Source of the DNA: GCA-003244245 sp036266995 | Lineage (GTDB): Bacteria > Actinomycetota > Actinomycetes > Mycobacteriales > Pseudonocardiaceae | Direction of reading: 5' to 3' | DNA length: 64,000 nt | NCBI GenBank assembly: GCA_036266995.1 | Contig: DATAWX010000013.1 | Coordinates: 7,930-71,929, forward strand | In this document: piece by piece, positions 23,816-32,214 of the stretch | Layout: the number at the start of each line of letters is the position of its first letter | Position numbering within the stretch: position 1 is the first letter of the stretch | Notes under the pieces: model-generated | Databases searched by the model: none | Told to the model about the DNA's origin: nothing | Seen by the model: only the letters and a program-made list of their open reading frames with translations | Position numbers and translations under genes: made by a program

Positions 23816-25128
23816 CGACCTTCCGGCGCCCCACTTCAGCGACGACCCCGGCGAAGGATGACCGGCTGTCGCTGGCGGGCATCGTCGACCTGCTCACCGA
23901 TGGCCGGTTCCCGGTCCGCTTCACCGCCTACGACGGAAGCTCCACCGGTCCACCCGACGCCGAGATCAGCGTGCACCTGTCCACCCCGCGCGGTGCTACC
24001 TACCTGTTCACCGCGCCGGGTGACCTCGGCATGGCGCGGGCGTACATCGCCGGTGATCTACAGGCCGAGGGAGTCCACCCCGGCGACCCGTACGAGGCGA
24101 TGCGGGTGATGGCCTACCAGCTGCGCTTTCGGCGCCCGACCATGGCCGAGCTGGCGCTGATCACCCGCTCGCTGGGCTGGCAGCGGCTGCGCCCGGTGCC
24201 ACCGCCACCGCAGGAGTCGCAGCCCCGGTGGCGCCGGACGATCGCCGGGCTGGCACATTCCCGGCACCGTGACTCCGAGGCGGTGCACCACCACTACGAC
24301 GTCTCCAACCGGTTCTACGAGCTGGTGCTCGGCCCGTCGATGACCTACACCTGTGCCCTCTTCGACCACCCGGAAGCGAGCCTGGAACAGGCCCAGGAGC
24401 GCAAACACGAACTGATCGCCGACAAGCTGGGGCTGCGGTCGGGAATGCGACTGCTCGACGTCGGCTGCGGCTGGGGTGGCATGGTGCGCTACGCCGCTCG
24501 CCACGGCGTCCGCGCGCTGGGCGTCACCCTGTCCGCGGAGCAGGCCCGCTGGGCGCAGCAGGCGATCCTGCGGGACGGTCTCAGTGGACTCGCGGAGGTG
24601 CGTCACCTGGACTACCGGGACTCCCCGGGTTGCGACTACGACGCGGTGAGCTCGATCGGGCTCACCGAGCATGTCGGGGTGCACACCTACCGGTCGTACT
24701 TCGCGCTACTCCTCGCCAAGCTGCGCCCCGGCGGCCGGCTGCTCAACCACTGCATCACCCAGCCGGACAACCGCAGCCGGGCCCAGACCGATGCGTTCAC
24801 CGATCGCTACGTGTTCCCCGACGGGGAGCTGGCCGGCGCCGGAAAGATCATCACAGAGGCACAGGACGTCGGCTTCGAGGTGCGCCACGTGGAGAACCTG
24901 CGGGAGCACTACGCGTTGACACTCAAGCAGTGGTGCGCCAACCTCGCCGAGCACTGGGACGAGGCGGTTGCCGAGGTCGGTGAACCCACCGCTCGGGTGT
25001 GGGGGCTGTACATGGGCTCTTCTCGATTGGCCTTCGAGCGCAACGGTATCCAGCTGCACCAGGTACTGGCGGTACGCCCCGACGGCACCGGCAACGCCCA
25101 CGTGCCGCTCCGCCCCTGGTGGCACTAG
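23812..25128 (+). CDS. Cyclopropane fatty acid synthase-like SAM methyltransferase
   Basis: The 438-residue protein has an N-terminal lipid-binding region and the SAM motif MRLLDVGCGWGGMV near residue 210. It also has the CFA-synthase blocks VHHHYDVSNRFYELVLG and IGLTEHVGVHTY. It would transfer a methylene group from S-adenosylmethionine to an unsaturated acyl chain of a phospholipid. ATG 23812 overlaps the oxidoreductase stop (ATGA), so the two are coupled. The exact product, cyclopropane or methyl branch, is not decided by sequence. Confidence 0.88.
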   Translation: MTTFRRPTSATTPAKDDRLSLAGIVDLLTDGRFPVRFTAYDGSSTGPPDAEISVHLSTPRGATYLFTAPGDLGMARAYIAGDLQAEGVHPGDPYEAMRVMAYQLRFRRPTMAELALITRSLGWQRLRPVPPPPQESQPRWRRTIAGLAHSRHRDSEAVHHHYDVSNRFYELVLGPSMTYTCALFDHPEASLEQAQERKHELIADKLGLRSGMRLLDVGCGWGGMVRYAARHGVRALGVTLSAEQARWAQQAILRDGLSGLAEVRHLDYRDSPGCDYDAVSSIGLTEHVGVHTYRSYFALLLAKLRPGGRLLNHCITQPDNRSRAQTDAFTDRYVFPDGELAGAGKIITEAQDVGFEVRHVENLREHYALTLKQWCANLAEHWDEAVAEVGEPTARVWGLYMGSSRLAFERNGIQLHQVLAVRPDGTGNAHVPLRPWWH

Positions 25129-25149
25129 CCGAACGCGCGCGGCGGTACG

Positions 25150-27105
25150 TCACGAGTCGAGGCGTCGGGCGCCGAGTTGCTCGGTGAGCAGCGCCAGCGC
25201 GACCTCCTCGGGGTCCCGACGCCGGGGGTGTTCCTGGGCCACCCCTGCGGCCTCGGCACGCACCGCCTCGCCGTCATCTAGCGGAGCCGGCGGACCGGGG
25301 TCCTCGGGATCCGGGGGCTCGGGAGGTGGGGGGGCACTGTCGTCGGGAGCGTGCGGCGCCGCCGGACGACGGTAGGTGGGACGCTCCGCCGAACGTTGCG
25401 GTGAGCGGGCGGCACGCTCAGCCGTGTGCTGCGGCTTGCTGGCGCTGCCCGCACCGGTCTCGCCATCGGCGTGCTCGCAGCGGACCTGCCAGTCAACGCC
25501 CAGAACCGTGCGCAGCGCCGCTCTGATTAGCTCAACATTGCGGTCATCACCCAGTCGGCGGGCAAGCGGGGCGTTAGGCAGGGTCAGCACAAGGGTTGAG
25601 CCCTGTACCGCGCTTGCGGTGGCGTTGCTGAGCAGGACCTGGGTCGTTCGGCTCTGCTCGCGCACCGCTTCGAGTAGGGCAGGCCACACCCGTCGCACCG
25701 CGGCCGCGTCAAGCTGATCCGGCGCGAGCGCGGTCTTGGCGGCTTCGGACGGTGGTGGCGCAGCGACCGGCGGCTGGGCGACCGGCCGCTGAGCGATGGG
25801 CCGCTGGGCCACCGGTGGCTGCGCGCCGCGCGGTTGGGCACTGGGCTGCTCGACGCTAGGCCTCGAGGCGATGGGCGGCGGGGCACTAGGTGGCGAGGCG
25901 GCGGGCGGCGGGGCGACCGGAGGCTCCTCGGTGGCCGGCGGGGCGATGGTGAGTCGCCGCTCCAGTCGCTCCAGCCGGTGCAGCACCGCGCCCTCGCCTT
26001 CGGCGACGGCCGGCAGCAGCATCCGGGCGCACAGCAGTTCCAACAGAAGCCTGGGCGCGGTAGCTCCGCGCATCTCGACGAGCCCGCTGTGCGTGATCTC
26101 AGCGAACCGGGTGAGACTGCCCGCGCCCAGGGTTTCAGCTTGAGCGGTCATCGTCGCGAGCTGATCCTGCGGGACGTCGATCAGACCGTGGCAGGCAGGC
26201 TCGGGGGCGACCCGCAGCAGTACCAGGTCGCGGAAGCGCTGCAGGAGGTCGGCGGCGAAGCGGCGAGGATCGTGTCCCGCTTCGACCAGCCGGTCGATGG
26301 TGGCGAAGACGGTGGCCCCGTCCGAAGCAGCAAGGGCAGCGACCATGTCGTCGATCAGTGCGACGTCGGTGACCCCGAGCAGTGCCACCGCCCGGGCGTA
26401 GGTGACCCCCTCGGGGCCGGCTCCGGCGAGCAGTTGGTCGAGCACGGACAGCGAGTCCCGGGCCGAACCACCGCCGGCACGGATGACCAGCGGGTAGATC
26501 GCCGGCTCGATCGTCACGCCCTCCTGAGCACACACCTGCTCCAACAGCCGGCGCATGGTGCTCGGTGGCAGCAGCCGGAACGGGTAGTGGTGGGTGCGGG
26601 AGCGGATCGTCGCCAGAACCTTCTCCGGCTCGGTGGTGGCGAAGACGAAGACGAGGTGCTCTGGAGGCTCCTCCACGATCTTGAGCAGGGCGTTGAAGCC
26701 CTGCGTGGTGACCATGTGGGCCTCGTCGATGATGAACACCCGGTACCGGGACTCCGCAGGAGCGTAGAACGCCCGGTCCCGCAGGTCGCGGGCATCGTCC
26801 ACGCCGCCATGGCTGGCTGCGTCGAGCTCGACGACGTCGATCGATCCCGGGCCCTCGGGCGCCAGCGCGATACATGACGGGCAGGTCCCACACGGGTCCG
26901 GCGTCGGGCCCTGTTCGCAGTTCAGCGAGCGGGCCAGGATCCGCGCGCTGGACGTTTTCCCGCAGCCACGCGGGCCGGAGAACAGGTAGGCATGGTTGAT
27001 CCGACCGGCCCCCAGTGCCGTGCGCAGCGGTTCGGTGACGTGCTCCTGGCCGACCACCTCGGCGAAGGTCGCCGGGCGGTACTTGCGGTAGAGAGCCAGT
27101 GCCAC
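25150..27105 (-). CDS. dnaX: DNA polymerase III subunit gamma/tau
   Basis: The 651-residue clamp-loader ATPase has Walker A GPRGCGKTSSAR, zinc ligands in LNCEQGPTPDPCGTCPSC, the DEAH-like box VFIIDEAHMV and sensor FATTEPEKVL. A long Pro/Ala/Gln linker at about residues 395-455 repeats PVAQ, PIAQ and PVAQ units, followed by a C-terminal tau-like domain. GTG 27105 starts the typical VALALYRKYRPATF. It is convergent with the methyltransferase gene. Confidence 0.95.
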   Translation of the reverse strand: MALALYRKYRPATFAEVVGQEHVTEPLRTALGAGRINHAYLFSGPRGCGKTSSARILARSLNCEQGPTPDPCGTCPSCIALAPEGPGSIDVVELDAASHGGVDDARDLRDRAFYAPAESRYRVFIIDEAHMVTTQGFNALLKIVEEPPEHLVFVFATTEPEKVLATIRSRTHHYPFRLLPPSTMRRLLEQVCAQEGVTIEPAIYPLVIRAGGGSARDSLSVLDQLLAGAGPEGVTYARAVALLGVTDVALIDDMVAALAASDGATVFATIDRLVEAGHDPRRFAADLLQRFRDLVLLRVAPEPACHGLIDVPQDQLATMTAQAETLGAGSLTRFAEITHSGLVEMRGATAPRLLLELLCARMLLPAVAEGEGAVLHRLERLERRLTIAPPATEEPPVAPPPAASPPSAPPPIASRPSVEQPSAQPRGAQPPVAQRPIAQRPVAQPPVAAPPPSEAAKTALAPDQLDAAAVRRVWPALLEAVREQSRTTQVLLSNATASAVQGSTLVLTLPNAPLARRLGDDRNVELIRAALRTVLGVDWQVRCEHADGETGAGSASKPQHTAERAARSPQRSAERPTYRRPAAPHAPDDSAPPPPEPPDPEDPGPPAPLDDGEAVRAEAAGVAQEHPRRRDPEEVALALLTEQLGARRLDS

Positions 27106-27138
27106 GGCCGCGAGGCTACCGCGCGCCTACGACAGTCC

Positions 27139-27549
27139 TCACGGCACGAGGTGTACCTCCGGCACGCCATCGCCCAGCGCGTCGGCGAGTCGGCGATCAC
27201 ACGTCCACAGCGGCACCCGGAAGCGCTCAGCGAGGGCGACGTAATGCGCGTCATACGTCGCCGACAGATGCCGGTCACGGGCGATCTCCAGCGCCCGGGA
27301 GTGCAGCCGCGTATCGCTGTACAGCTCGATAGGCAGGTTCATGACGCGACACAGCCCGTCCTGCGCCGTCTCCGCGCTGATCTTTTTTGCCCGTCGTTGC
27401 TGGTGCAGGACGTTCGCAACTTCGTAGTGCAGCAGGTTGGGTGCGATCAGGTCGCCGCCCAAGCGCACCAGCCGCTCCCACGCGGCCAGAGCGGCGGAGT
27501 GCGCATCGAGGATCCGGACTACCAGGCTCGCATCAACGCACCCGGCCAT
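27139..27549 (-). CDS. VapC-like PIN-domain ribonuclease toxin
   Basis: The 136-residue PIN domain has the acidic residues expected at the active site: Asp in CVDASLVVRIL, Glu in LLHYEVANVL, Asp in TYDAHYVALAE and Asp in LWTCDRRLADAL. Such toxins cut RNA when free of antitoxin. ATG 27549 follows GAGGAG and overlaps the antitoxin gene by 17 bases, the usual arrangement. Confidence 0.87.
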   Translation of the reverse strand: MAGCVDASLVVRILDAHSAALAAWERLVRLGGDLIAPNLLHYEVANVLHQQRRAKKISAETAQDGLCRVMNLPIELYSDTRLHSRALEIARDRHLSATYDAHYVALAERFRVPLWTCDRRLADALGDGVPEVHLVP

Positions 27550-27859
27550 AGAGCTCCTCGTCCTCGTCGTCCCGGCCGACGCGAATCGCCGCCTCCACGT
27601 TGAAGTCCGTCAGCCGCTCGATCGCACCCTCCGCCCGCAGCCTCTCATGAAACTCGGCGAGCATCGCGTTGGCGCGGGCCCACTTGTCAGTTCGGCCTCT
27701 GCACGCTGCTTCCCAGTCCGCCACAGACACCACTACGGCGACTTCCTTCCCGGCCCGTTCCACGAAGACGACATCGTGGGAGGTCGTCACCCCGTCGAGC
27801 AACTCACCGAAGCGCACCCGGGCCTCGGTTGCGCTGACTCTGCGTTCCGTACCAGACAT
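27533..27859 (-). CDS. Antitoxin of the Phd/YefM (VapB-like) type
   Basis: The 108-residue protein begins with the DNA-binding and dimerising Phd/YefM fold: VSATEARVRFGELLDGVTTS and VVFVERAGKEVAVVVS. Its C-terminal part would wrap the PIN toxin. ATG 27859 follows GAGGTGG, which excludes the longer frame from 27886. The tandem CGAT palindromes just upstream are the likely operator. Confidence 0.83.
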   Translation of the reverse strand: MSGTERRVSATEARVRFGELLDGVTTSHDVVFVERAGKEVAVVVSVADWEAACRGRTDKWARANAMLAEFHERLRAEGAIERLTDFNVEAAIRVGRDDEDEELYGRVR

Positions 27860-27870
27860 GCCACCTCGAT

Positions 27871-27896
27871 CCATCGATCGATCCATCGATCGATGG
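27871..27896. promoter_or_regulatory. Tandem CATCGATCGAT operator of the toxin-antitoxin pair
   Basis: Two overlapping copies of CCATCGATCGAT fill 27871-27896, and CCATCGATCGATGG at 27883-27896 is a perfect 14-bp palindrome. The site begins 12 bases before the antitoxin ATG and faces the siderophore gene's 3' end. Tandem palindromes at this place are typical of autorepressed antitoxin promoters. Confidence 0.6.
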
Positions 27897-27907
27897 TATC
27901 ACGGCCG

Positions 27908-28627
27908 TTATGGAGATCGACGATCCCAGAAACCCTTGACATACAGGGCTCGCCGGTCGATGCCGCGTTCGTTGAGCAGGTGCGCCCGGATCCGTCGCAC
28001 TGTCGGGGTGTGGCCGGCGAGCCAGATCCGGCCTTGCCCGGGGGGTAGTGGTGCGGCATGCAGAGCGTCGTACAACGCCGTGGACGTTCCCGGCTTGCGG
28101 TCGCCGCGGTGCAGCCAACACACCGTCGGCGCAGCTGCTCCTGGTACCGGCTGGTGCTCGGCAGCGTCGGCGACTTCCAGGTAGAGCAACGCGCTGGCGT
28201 TCGCCGGCAGCATCGCTACATAGGCCTGGATCGCCGGCAGGGCCGTCTCGTCGCCGGCGAACAGGTGCCAGTCAGCGTGCGGATCGGGCCGGTAGCGACC
28301 GCTCGGACCGACGAACTCCAGGGTTTCACCGGGGCGCACCCGCCGCGCCCAATTGGCTGCGGGCCCCTCGCCATGGAGCACGACGTCGATGTCCAGGCTT
28401 GAGCGCGCCGAATCATAGGCGCGCACCGTGTAGTCCCGGGATACCGGCAGCTCGCTGACCAGGTCTGGAACGTAGATCTTGAGCGTCTGCCCGGCAACGG
28501 CGGCCAAGCCGGCCAGGCTGTCATCGATAAGCCGGACCCGCGTCATCCGGGGAGTCAACCGCTGCACCGCCGCCACCGCCGCGACGGTGCTGGCGACGTG
28601 TCCACGCACTGGAGCCTGGGGTCGCAT
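27908..28627 (-). CDS. Siderophore-interacting protein (ferric-siderophore reductase type)
   Basis: The 239-residue protein has the FAD-binding barrel motif SRDYTVRAYD near residues 63-72, the SIP domain with FAGDETALPAIQAYV, and the ending IWLAGHTPTVRRIRAHLL. Such proteins reduce iron in ferric siderophores in the cytosol with a flavin and NAD(P)H. No siderophore transport or synthesis genes are adjacent. The start is ATG 28627. Confidence 0.88.
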   Translation of the reverse strand: MRPQAPVRGHVASTVAAVAAVQRLTPRMTRVRLIDDSLAGLAAVAGQTLKIYVPDLVSELPVSRDYTVRAYDSARSSLDIDVVLHGEGPAANWARRVRPGETLEFVGPSGRYRPDPHADWHLFAGDETALPAIQAYVAMLPANASALLYLEVADAAEHQPVPGAAAPTVCWLHRGDRKPGTSTALYDALHAAPLPPGQGRIWLAGHTPTVRRIRAHLLNERGIDRRALYVKGFWDRRSP

Positions 28628-28654
28628 CAGATCTTCTCCTCGACGGCGTTGGAG

Positions 28655-28894
28655 TCACTCCGCCGCGAGTTGCGCCTCGGCTTCCCGGACACGGTCCTGC
28701 AGCGACCTGTACTCGTCATGACTCGCCAGTCTCGCCTGCACCTTGAGGTCGAAGAGCTGCTGGCTTCGAAACGGTGATCCCCACTTGCGGTCCACCTCGG
28801 CGGCAGCCTCTTCCTTGATCACGGCCATCCGCTCGCGCAACTGCTCCAACTCCGCCGCCGCGCCGCCTGGCGCCTGCCCAGCCTCCTGGCTCAC
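28655..28894 (-). CDS. Small charged helical protein, paralogue of the 32.9-kb gene
   Basis: The 79-residue protein is mainly helical and charged. Its core RERMAVIKEEAAAEVDRKW followed by FDLKVQARLASHDEYRSLQ is closely matched by the plus-strand gene at 32901. GTG 28894 is preceded by GGGGAG. No known domain is recognised. The frame continues upstream through the SRP RNA, but that part is not coding. Confidence 0.6.
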   Translation of the reverse strand: MSQEAGQAPGGAAAELEQLRERMAVIKEEAAAEVDRKWGSPFRSQQLFDLKVQARLASHDEYRSLQDRVREAEAQLAAE

Positions 28895-28939
28895 GTTGCG
28901 GTCGGCTCCCCTCGAACTCCGTACACACCGTGCATGAAG

Positions 28940-29027
28940 GGGACCCCGCGCACCCGCCAGAGCGTGCTGACCCTTGCTGCCTTCCGACCCTGGGGGAGTT
29001 CGCAAGATGGACGCCGCGCGGGGTCCG
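28940..29027 (-). ncRNA. ffs: Signal recognition particle RNA, small bacterial type
   Basis: Read on the minus strand the segment contains GGAAGGCAGCAAGGGTCA, the conserved domain IV loop region that binds Ffh. The ends GGACCCCGCGC and GCGCGGGGTCC pair to close the rod. The length of about 88 nt fits the 4.5S class. It directs membrane and secreted proteins to the translocon with Ffh and FtsY. Confidence 0.9.
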
Positions 29028-29088
29028 CCACCCAGTCTAAGGGGTATCGGGGTCACCGGGCATCACACCCTCTCGGCGGCCCGGCCGG

Positions 29089-29154
29089 CCGCCCGCCCAA
29101 ATCCGCCAACAAGGCCGACTAGCTGCGGCTTTGGCTCCGTAGCTGGGCGGGCGG
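29089..29154. repeat. Long-loop inverted repeat between SRP RNA and tRNA-Ser
   Basis: CCGCCCGCCCA (29089-29099) pairs perfectly with TGGGCGGGCGG (29144-29154) across 44 bases. It lies upstream of both RNA genes, which are divergent. It may be a structured promoter region or chance in GC-rich sequence. Confidence 0.35.
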
Positions 29155-29167
29155 TACCCTCCGCAGC

Positions 29168-29257
29168 GGAGGATTCGCCTAGTGGCCTATGGCGCACGAT
29201 TGGAAATCGTGTTGGGTGTTAAAACCCTCGCGGGTTCAAATCCCGCATCCTCCGCCA
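29168..29257 (+). tRNA. tRNA-Ser (anticodon GGA)
   Basis: The acceptor GGAGGAT pairs with ATCCTCC, followed by discriminator G and an encoded CCA at 29255-29257. The anticodon stem CACGA/TCGTG encloses the loop TTGGAAA with GGA at 29202-29204. A long variable arm marks the class II serine type, and the T arm is GCGGG-TTCAAAT-CCCGC. It reads UCC/UCU serine codons. Confidence 0.95.
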
Positions 29258-29618
29258 TCCACCAGCACCAACGCGGGTCACCATGATCGGCAGGCTGTTT
29301 TGGCACTTGGGCGGTAGCCGCCTGCGCTGCCGATGCGGTGACGTCCTGCGAGTCCGGCAGGCCGACCCGGCCCAGCTGGTTGCCGGTCGCCGGTTCCACC
29401 ACGTCGGCGACGCCTAGGATGCGGCGATGCACGTCGCCCGAGTAGCCGCCTCGCGCAGTTGGCAATGACAGGTTGTTGCACGGGCACGCACGAGCGACTC
29501 GATAACAGTCCAATAACAAATGTGTGACGTAGGTGACACGACCGCTGTGCGGGGTACCCGTGATTAATCGGCGCCGTAGAAAGCGTACCCGCGCCGGTCG
29601 GACATACAGGAAGTTATC
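29258..29618. other. Intergenic stretch between tRNA-Ser and the lipoprotein gene
   Basis: About 360 bases contain no convincing gene. The last 120 bases are less GC-rich and should hold the lipoprotein promoter. No terminator with a clear stem follows the tRNA. Confidence 0.55.
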
Positions 29619-30587
29619 ATGAAGCACAACCGACGCACAGCAACACGGATGGGTCTAGCCGCGATCGCCGCGTCGTCGGCACTGGTCCTCGGCTCATGCG
29701 GTGGAGGTGGAAATGCGCCAGCAGGCCACCAGGGCGCACCCGCCCCGGGTGCAGCGCCCAATTCCGGTGGTAGTGCTGCCATCGCGAGTAGCTGCGTGCC
29801 CGGCAGCCAGATCCTGAACAACACGCAGTCCTACGCCGGCAAGCCGGTCACGGTTACCGGGACGGTCGCCCAGGTCGTCGGCCAGCACGCCTTCACTGTC
29901 GCCGCCAGCACCAACAACAACGGCAGCGGGATCCTTGGCAACAACAACAGCAACAAGACCAACGCGCAGACGCTGCTTGCCGTCGACAAGCAGGCCACGC
30001 AGCTCAGCCCGGGTTCCCCCGTGGAGGTCACCGGCACATTGCAACCCACGTTCGACAGCAACCAGGCAGCGACGTTCACCGGGGGCAACCTCGGTCAGGG
30101 CTCATTCACTCAGTTCAACGGCAAGCCTTACGTCCAGGCTGAGTTCTCCGGACCGATCAGCGCTAACCTGACCCGCGGGGCCCAAAACGGAGGAATCCTC
30201 GGCGGCAATAACAGCAGTAGCAGCTGCGCTGCCGCTAACGACGTCCTGAATAACCAGTCCTACGCCGGCAAGCAGGTCACGGTTAGCGGCACGATTGCCC
30301 AGGTCATCGGCCCGCACGCGGTCACCATTGCCGCCACCGGCGACAACGCCAACAACTCGCAGACGCTACTTGCCGTCGCCAAGGAAAACCTGCCGCTCAC
30401 CCCGGGGTCCCCGGTGCAGGTCACCGGCACGTTGCAGCCCACGTTCGACGCCAACCAGGCGGAGACCTTCACCGGGAGCAATCTCGATCCGGCGGCGTTC
30501 GCACCGTACAACGGCAAGCCCTACGTCCAGGCCGCGTACGCCGGACCGGCCAGCGCGAACCTGACCGGCAACAATGGCCAACCCTAG
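29619..30587 (+). CDS. Secreted lipoprotein with two tandem copies of one domain
   Basis: The 322-residue protein has a lipoprotein signal: basic start, hydrophobic core, and lipobox LVLGSC with the lipidated Cys at about residue 27. The mature part is two copies of a domain of about 110 residues. Each has SYAGK-VTV-GT-AQV, TLLAV, L-PGSPV-VTGTLQPTFD-NQA-TFTG-NL, and a closing NGKPYVQA. The small beta-barrel pattern recalls OB-like domains, but I cannot name it. GGAAG precedes ATG 29619. The linker between copies is Asn/Ser/Gly-rich. Confidence 0.78.
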   Translation: MKHNRRTATRMGLAAIAASSALVLGSCGGGGNAPAGHQGAPAPGAAPNSGGSAAIASSCVPGSQILNNTQSYAGKPVTVTGTVAQVVGQHAFTVAASTNNNGSGILGNNNSNKTNAQTLLAVDKQATQLSPGSPVEVTGTLQPTFDSNQAATFTGGNLGQGSFTQFNGKPYVQAEFSGPISANLTRGAQNGGILGGNNSSSSCAAANDVLNNQSYAGKQVTVSGTIAQVIGPHAVTIAATGDNANNSQTLLAVAKENLPLTPGSPVQVTGTLQPTFDANQAETFTGSNLDPAAFAPYNGKPYVQAAYAGPASANLTGNNGQP

Positions 30588-31185
30588 CGACCGATCGAGG
30601 TCGTGACGGCTACTGCGCTGGAGCATGTGACGGATGACTGCAGCAGTACGCCACCGAGCACGTCGACAAGTAGCTCTTCCACAACTGCCAGGTTTAAAAC
30701 CTGCGGTGGCAGCGAGAAAAGGTTTCGCGACGTCGGGATGAACTGCAGTTAACGGTGCCGCCCTCGCGGGCGGCGCCATCCGGGACAGCACGGCCGGGCA
30801 AATAGGTCCGTGACGGCGGTGGCGGTGCGCGCGACCTGGCCAAGCGGGGTGCAGCCGAAAGCTGGCTAGCTCAGACCAGGAGTCTGGACGATCCCGACGA
30901 GCATGGCGGCGGAGCTGGCGCTGCTTAGCCAGCACGGCTGGACTGGTGCCGCTGATAGCCATGGTCTACCCGAGTTGCGCGCCGACGAGTGAGGTCAGCC
31001 GGACGACGTTTGTGAGGGAGGTCCGGCAAGGCCAACCCATCATGTGTGCGCAACAGCCGGTGCGGCCAAGCGGCGGTGTCCTCATGCGGGCACAGCCGGG
31101 ACGAAGTGCTTCGTGTCGCACTGACTGGCGCCGGGGCCAGCTCACCGATGGTAGAGATCATGCGGCCGATGGGTCTCCCGGCCGG
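30588..31185. other. Intergenic stretch with two hairpins
   Basis: About 600 bases hold no supportable gene. CAGGTTTAAAACCTG (30689-30703) is a perfect inverted repeat inside a larger CTGCCA...TGGCAG fold. GGTGCCGCCC-TCGC-GGGCGGCGCC (30754-30777) forms a ten-pair stem with one T/G pair. Either could end the lipoprotein transcript. Confidence 0.5.
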
Positions 31186-31575
31186 CTAGCGGCCGTCGGC
31201 GGTGGCGGTGGCGGTGGCGGTGGCGGTGGCGGTGGCGAAGAATCCTTGCGCGAATTGACGTTGGGTGGCGACGACCTCGCGTTGAGCCACCAGCAACTTA
31301 TCGAACAAGTCAGGGGTCGCGCTGGCGGGGAAGCCCAGCGCGGTGGGGTCAAGCTGGCGGCCCAGGTCGGCCCACAGCTGGAGCGACCTTAGTGAGATGC
31401 TCAGTCCTTGTCGCGCGAGCTGGACTATCAGGTCATGCACTAGCTGGGTGGTCGTGTCCGCGGTGCCGTAGACCGAATGAGGGGTCTTGGTCGTGGCTCC
31501 CCGGGGGTTTCGGGCTGCTGGGTAGATACACCGGCCAATACCACCGGCCCCGTCACCGACGCAGGATGCATTCAC
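31186..31575 (-). CDS. Phasin-like helical protein with an (Ala-Thr)n tail
   Basis: The 129-residue frame has a central helical region: TQLVHDLIVQLARQGLSISL, then LQLWADLGRQLDPTAL and LFDKLLVAQREVVATQRQFAQGFF. This amphipathic layout resembles phasins that coat storage granules, and a similar helix occurs in the neighbouring upstream gene. The last residues are alternating Ala and Thr from a GCCACC hexanucleotide repeat. No strong ribosome site is seen, so the start is uncertain. The assignment is a structural impression only. Confidence 0.5.
   Translation of the reverse strand: MNASCVGDGAGGIGRCIYPAARNPRGATTKTPHSVYGTADTTTQLVHDLIVQLARQGLSISLRSLQLWADLGRQLDPTALGFPASATPDLFDKLLVAQREVVATQRQFAQGFFATATATATATATADGR
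31198..31238. repeat. GGCGGT hexanucleotide tandem repeat
   Basis: About six and a half copies of GGCGGT lie at the 3' end of the phasin-like gene and encode the alternating Ala-Thr tail. Changes in copy number would keep the frame and change only tail length. Confidence 0.85.
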
Positions 31576-31595
31576 TGTCGCAATGATTCGGGTGG

Positions 31596-31643
31596 CCGGA
31601 AGGCCTTCGACACTGTGCTCGGTACACGTCGAAGGGCTTCCGG
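31596..31643. terminator. 16-bp hairpin between the two phasin-like genes
   Basis: CCGGAAGGCCTTCGAC (31596-31611) pairs with GTCGAAGGGCTTCCGG (31628-31643) with one mismatch and a 16-base loop. Lying between two same-direction genes, it could reduce read-through or protect the upstream transcript. Confidence 0.55.
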
Positions 31644-31692
31644 CGAAGCAAGGCGCCCCACGAGGGGCTAGAGGCGCTTCAGTCGCTTGCGG

Positions 31693-32214
31693 TCAGGAGA
31701 GCTTCCGGCCAGGGGTGCTCGCGGCGCCGCGCGCTCGTGTCTTGGCGGACCCTTCCGCCTGCGTGTTCGCGCGCTCGGTCTTGTTAGTGTCCGAATCGTT
31801 GTCGTCCGACCTGTTGTTGTCGGCGAAGCGATTATTGTACTCTGCGGTGTCCTCGTCGCTATAACGCTCATTTTCCTGCGACCCGTGAGAGCGGTCGTGG
31901 CCCTGATCGCTCCGGTAACCCAGCTGGTGGTGCGCCGACCTGCCCTCTTCGGTGTCCGCGGACGAGAGGTCTCGCGCAAGGTGGAGCATCGGTGCGGCGG
32001 CGGTCAGCATGCTGTGGGCGAACTGTTGCTGGGCCTTCAGCACCTGCAAGGCGTAGTCGTAGCTGGCGACGGTCCACATGCCCATCACACGTGCGGCCGT
32101 GGGCACGCCCGCGTGCCGATGGTGGCCGTCCCAATGTTGGTGGCTGTCCCGCTCGCGGTGGCTGTCGCGATCGTTGTAGTCGGTTCCGGTGGACCGCTTT
32201 TCGGACGTAGTCAT
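31693..32214 (-). CDS. Phasin-like helical protein with charged disordered tail
   Basis: The 173-residue protein has a His/Asp/Arg-rich N-terminus (about residues 1-35), a hydrophobic amphipathic helix (VMGMWTVASYDYALQVLKAQ followed by QFAHSMLTAAAP), and an acidic, Asn/Asp/Ser-rich tail. ATG 32214 follows GGGGAG. The middle helix resembles granule-surface phasins and the helix of the downstream gene. The upstream region is unusually AT-rich. Function is not known. Confidence 0.55.
   Translation of the reverse strand: MTTSEKRSTGTDYNDRDSHRERDSHQHWDGHHRHAGVPTAARVMGMWTVASYDYALQVLKAQQQFAHSMLTAAAPMLHLARDLSSADTEEGRSAHHQLGYRSDQGHDRSHGSQENERYSDEDTAEYNNRFADNNRSDDNDSDTNKTERANTQAEGSAKTRARGAASTPGRKLS

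Noticed and set aside
25834..26877. 347-codon frame antisense to dnaX
   Set aside because: It is a shadow of dnaX third-position GC, without a start signal or recognisable domain.
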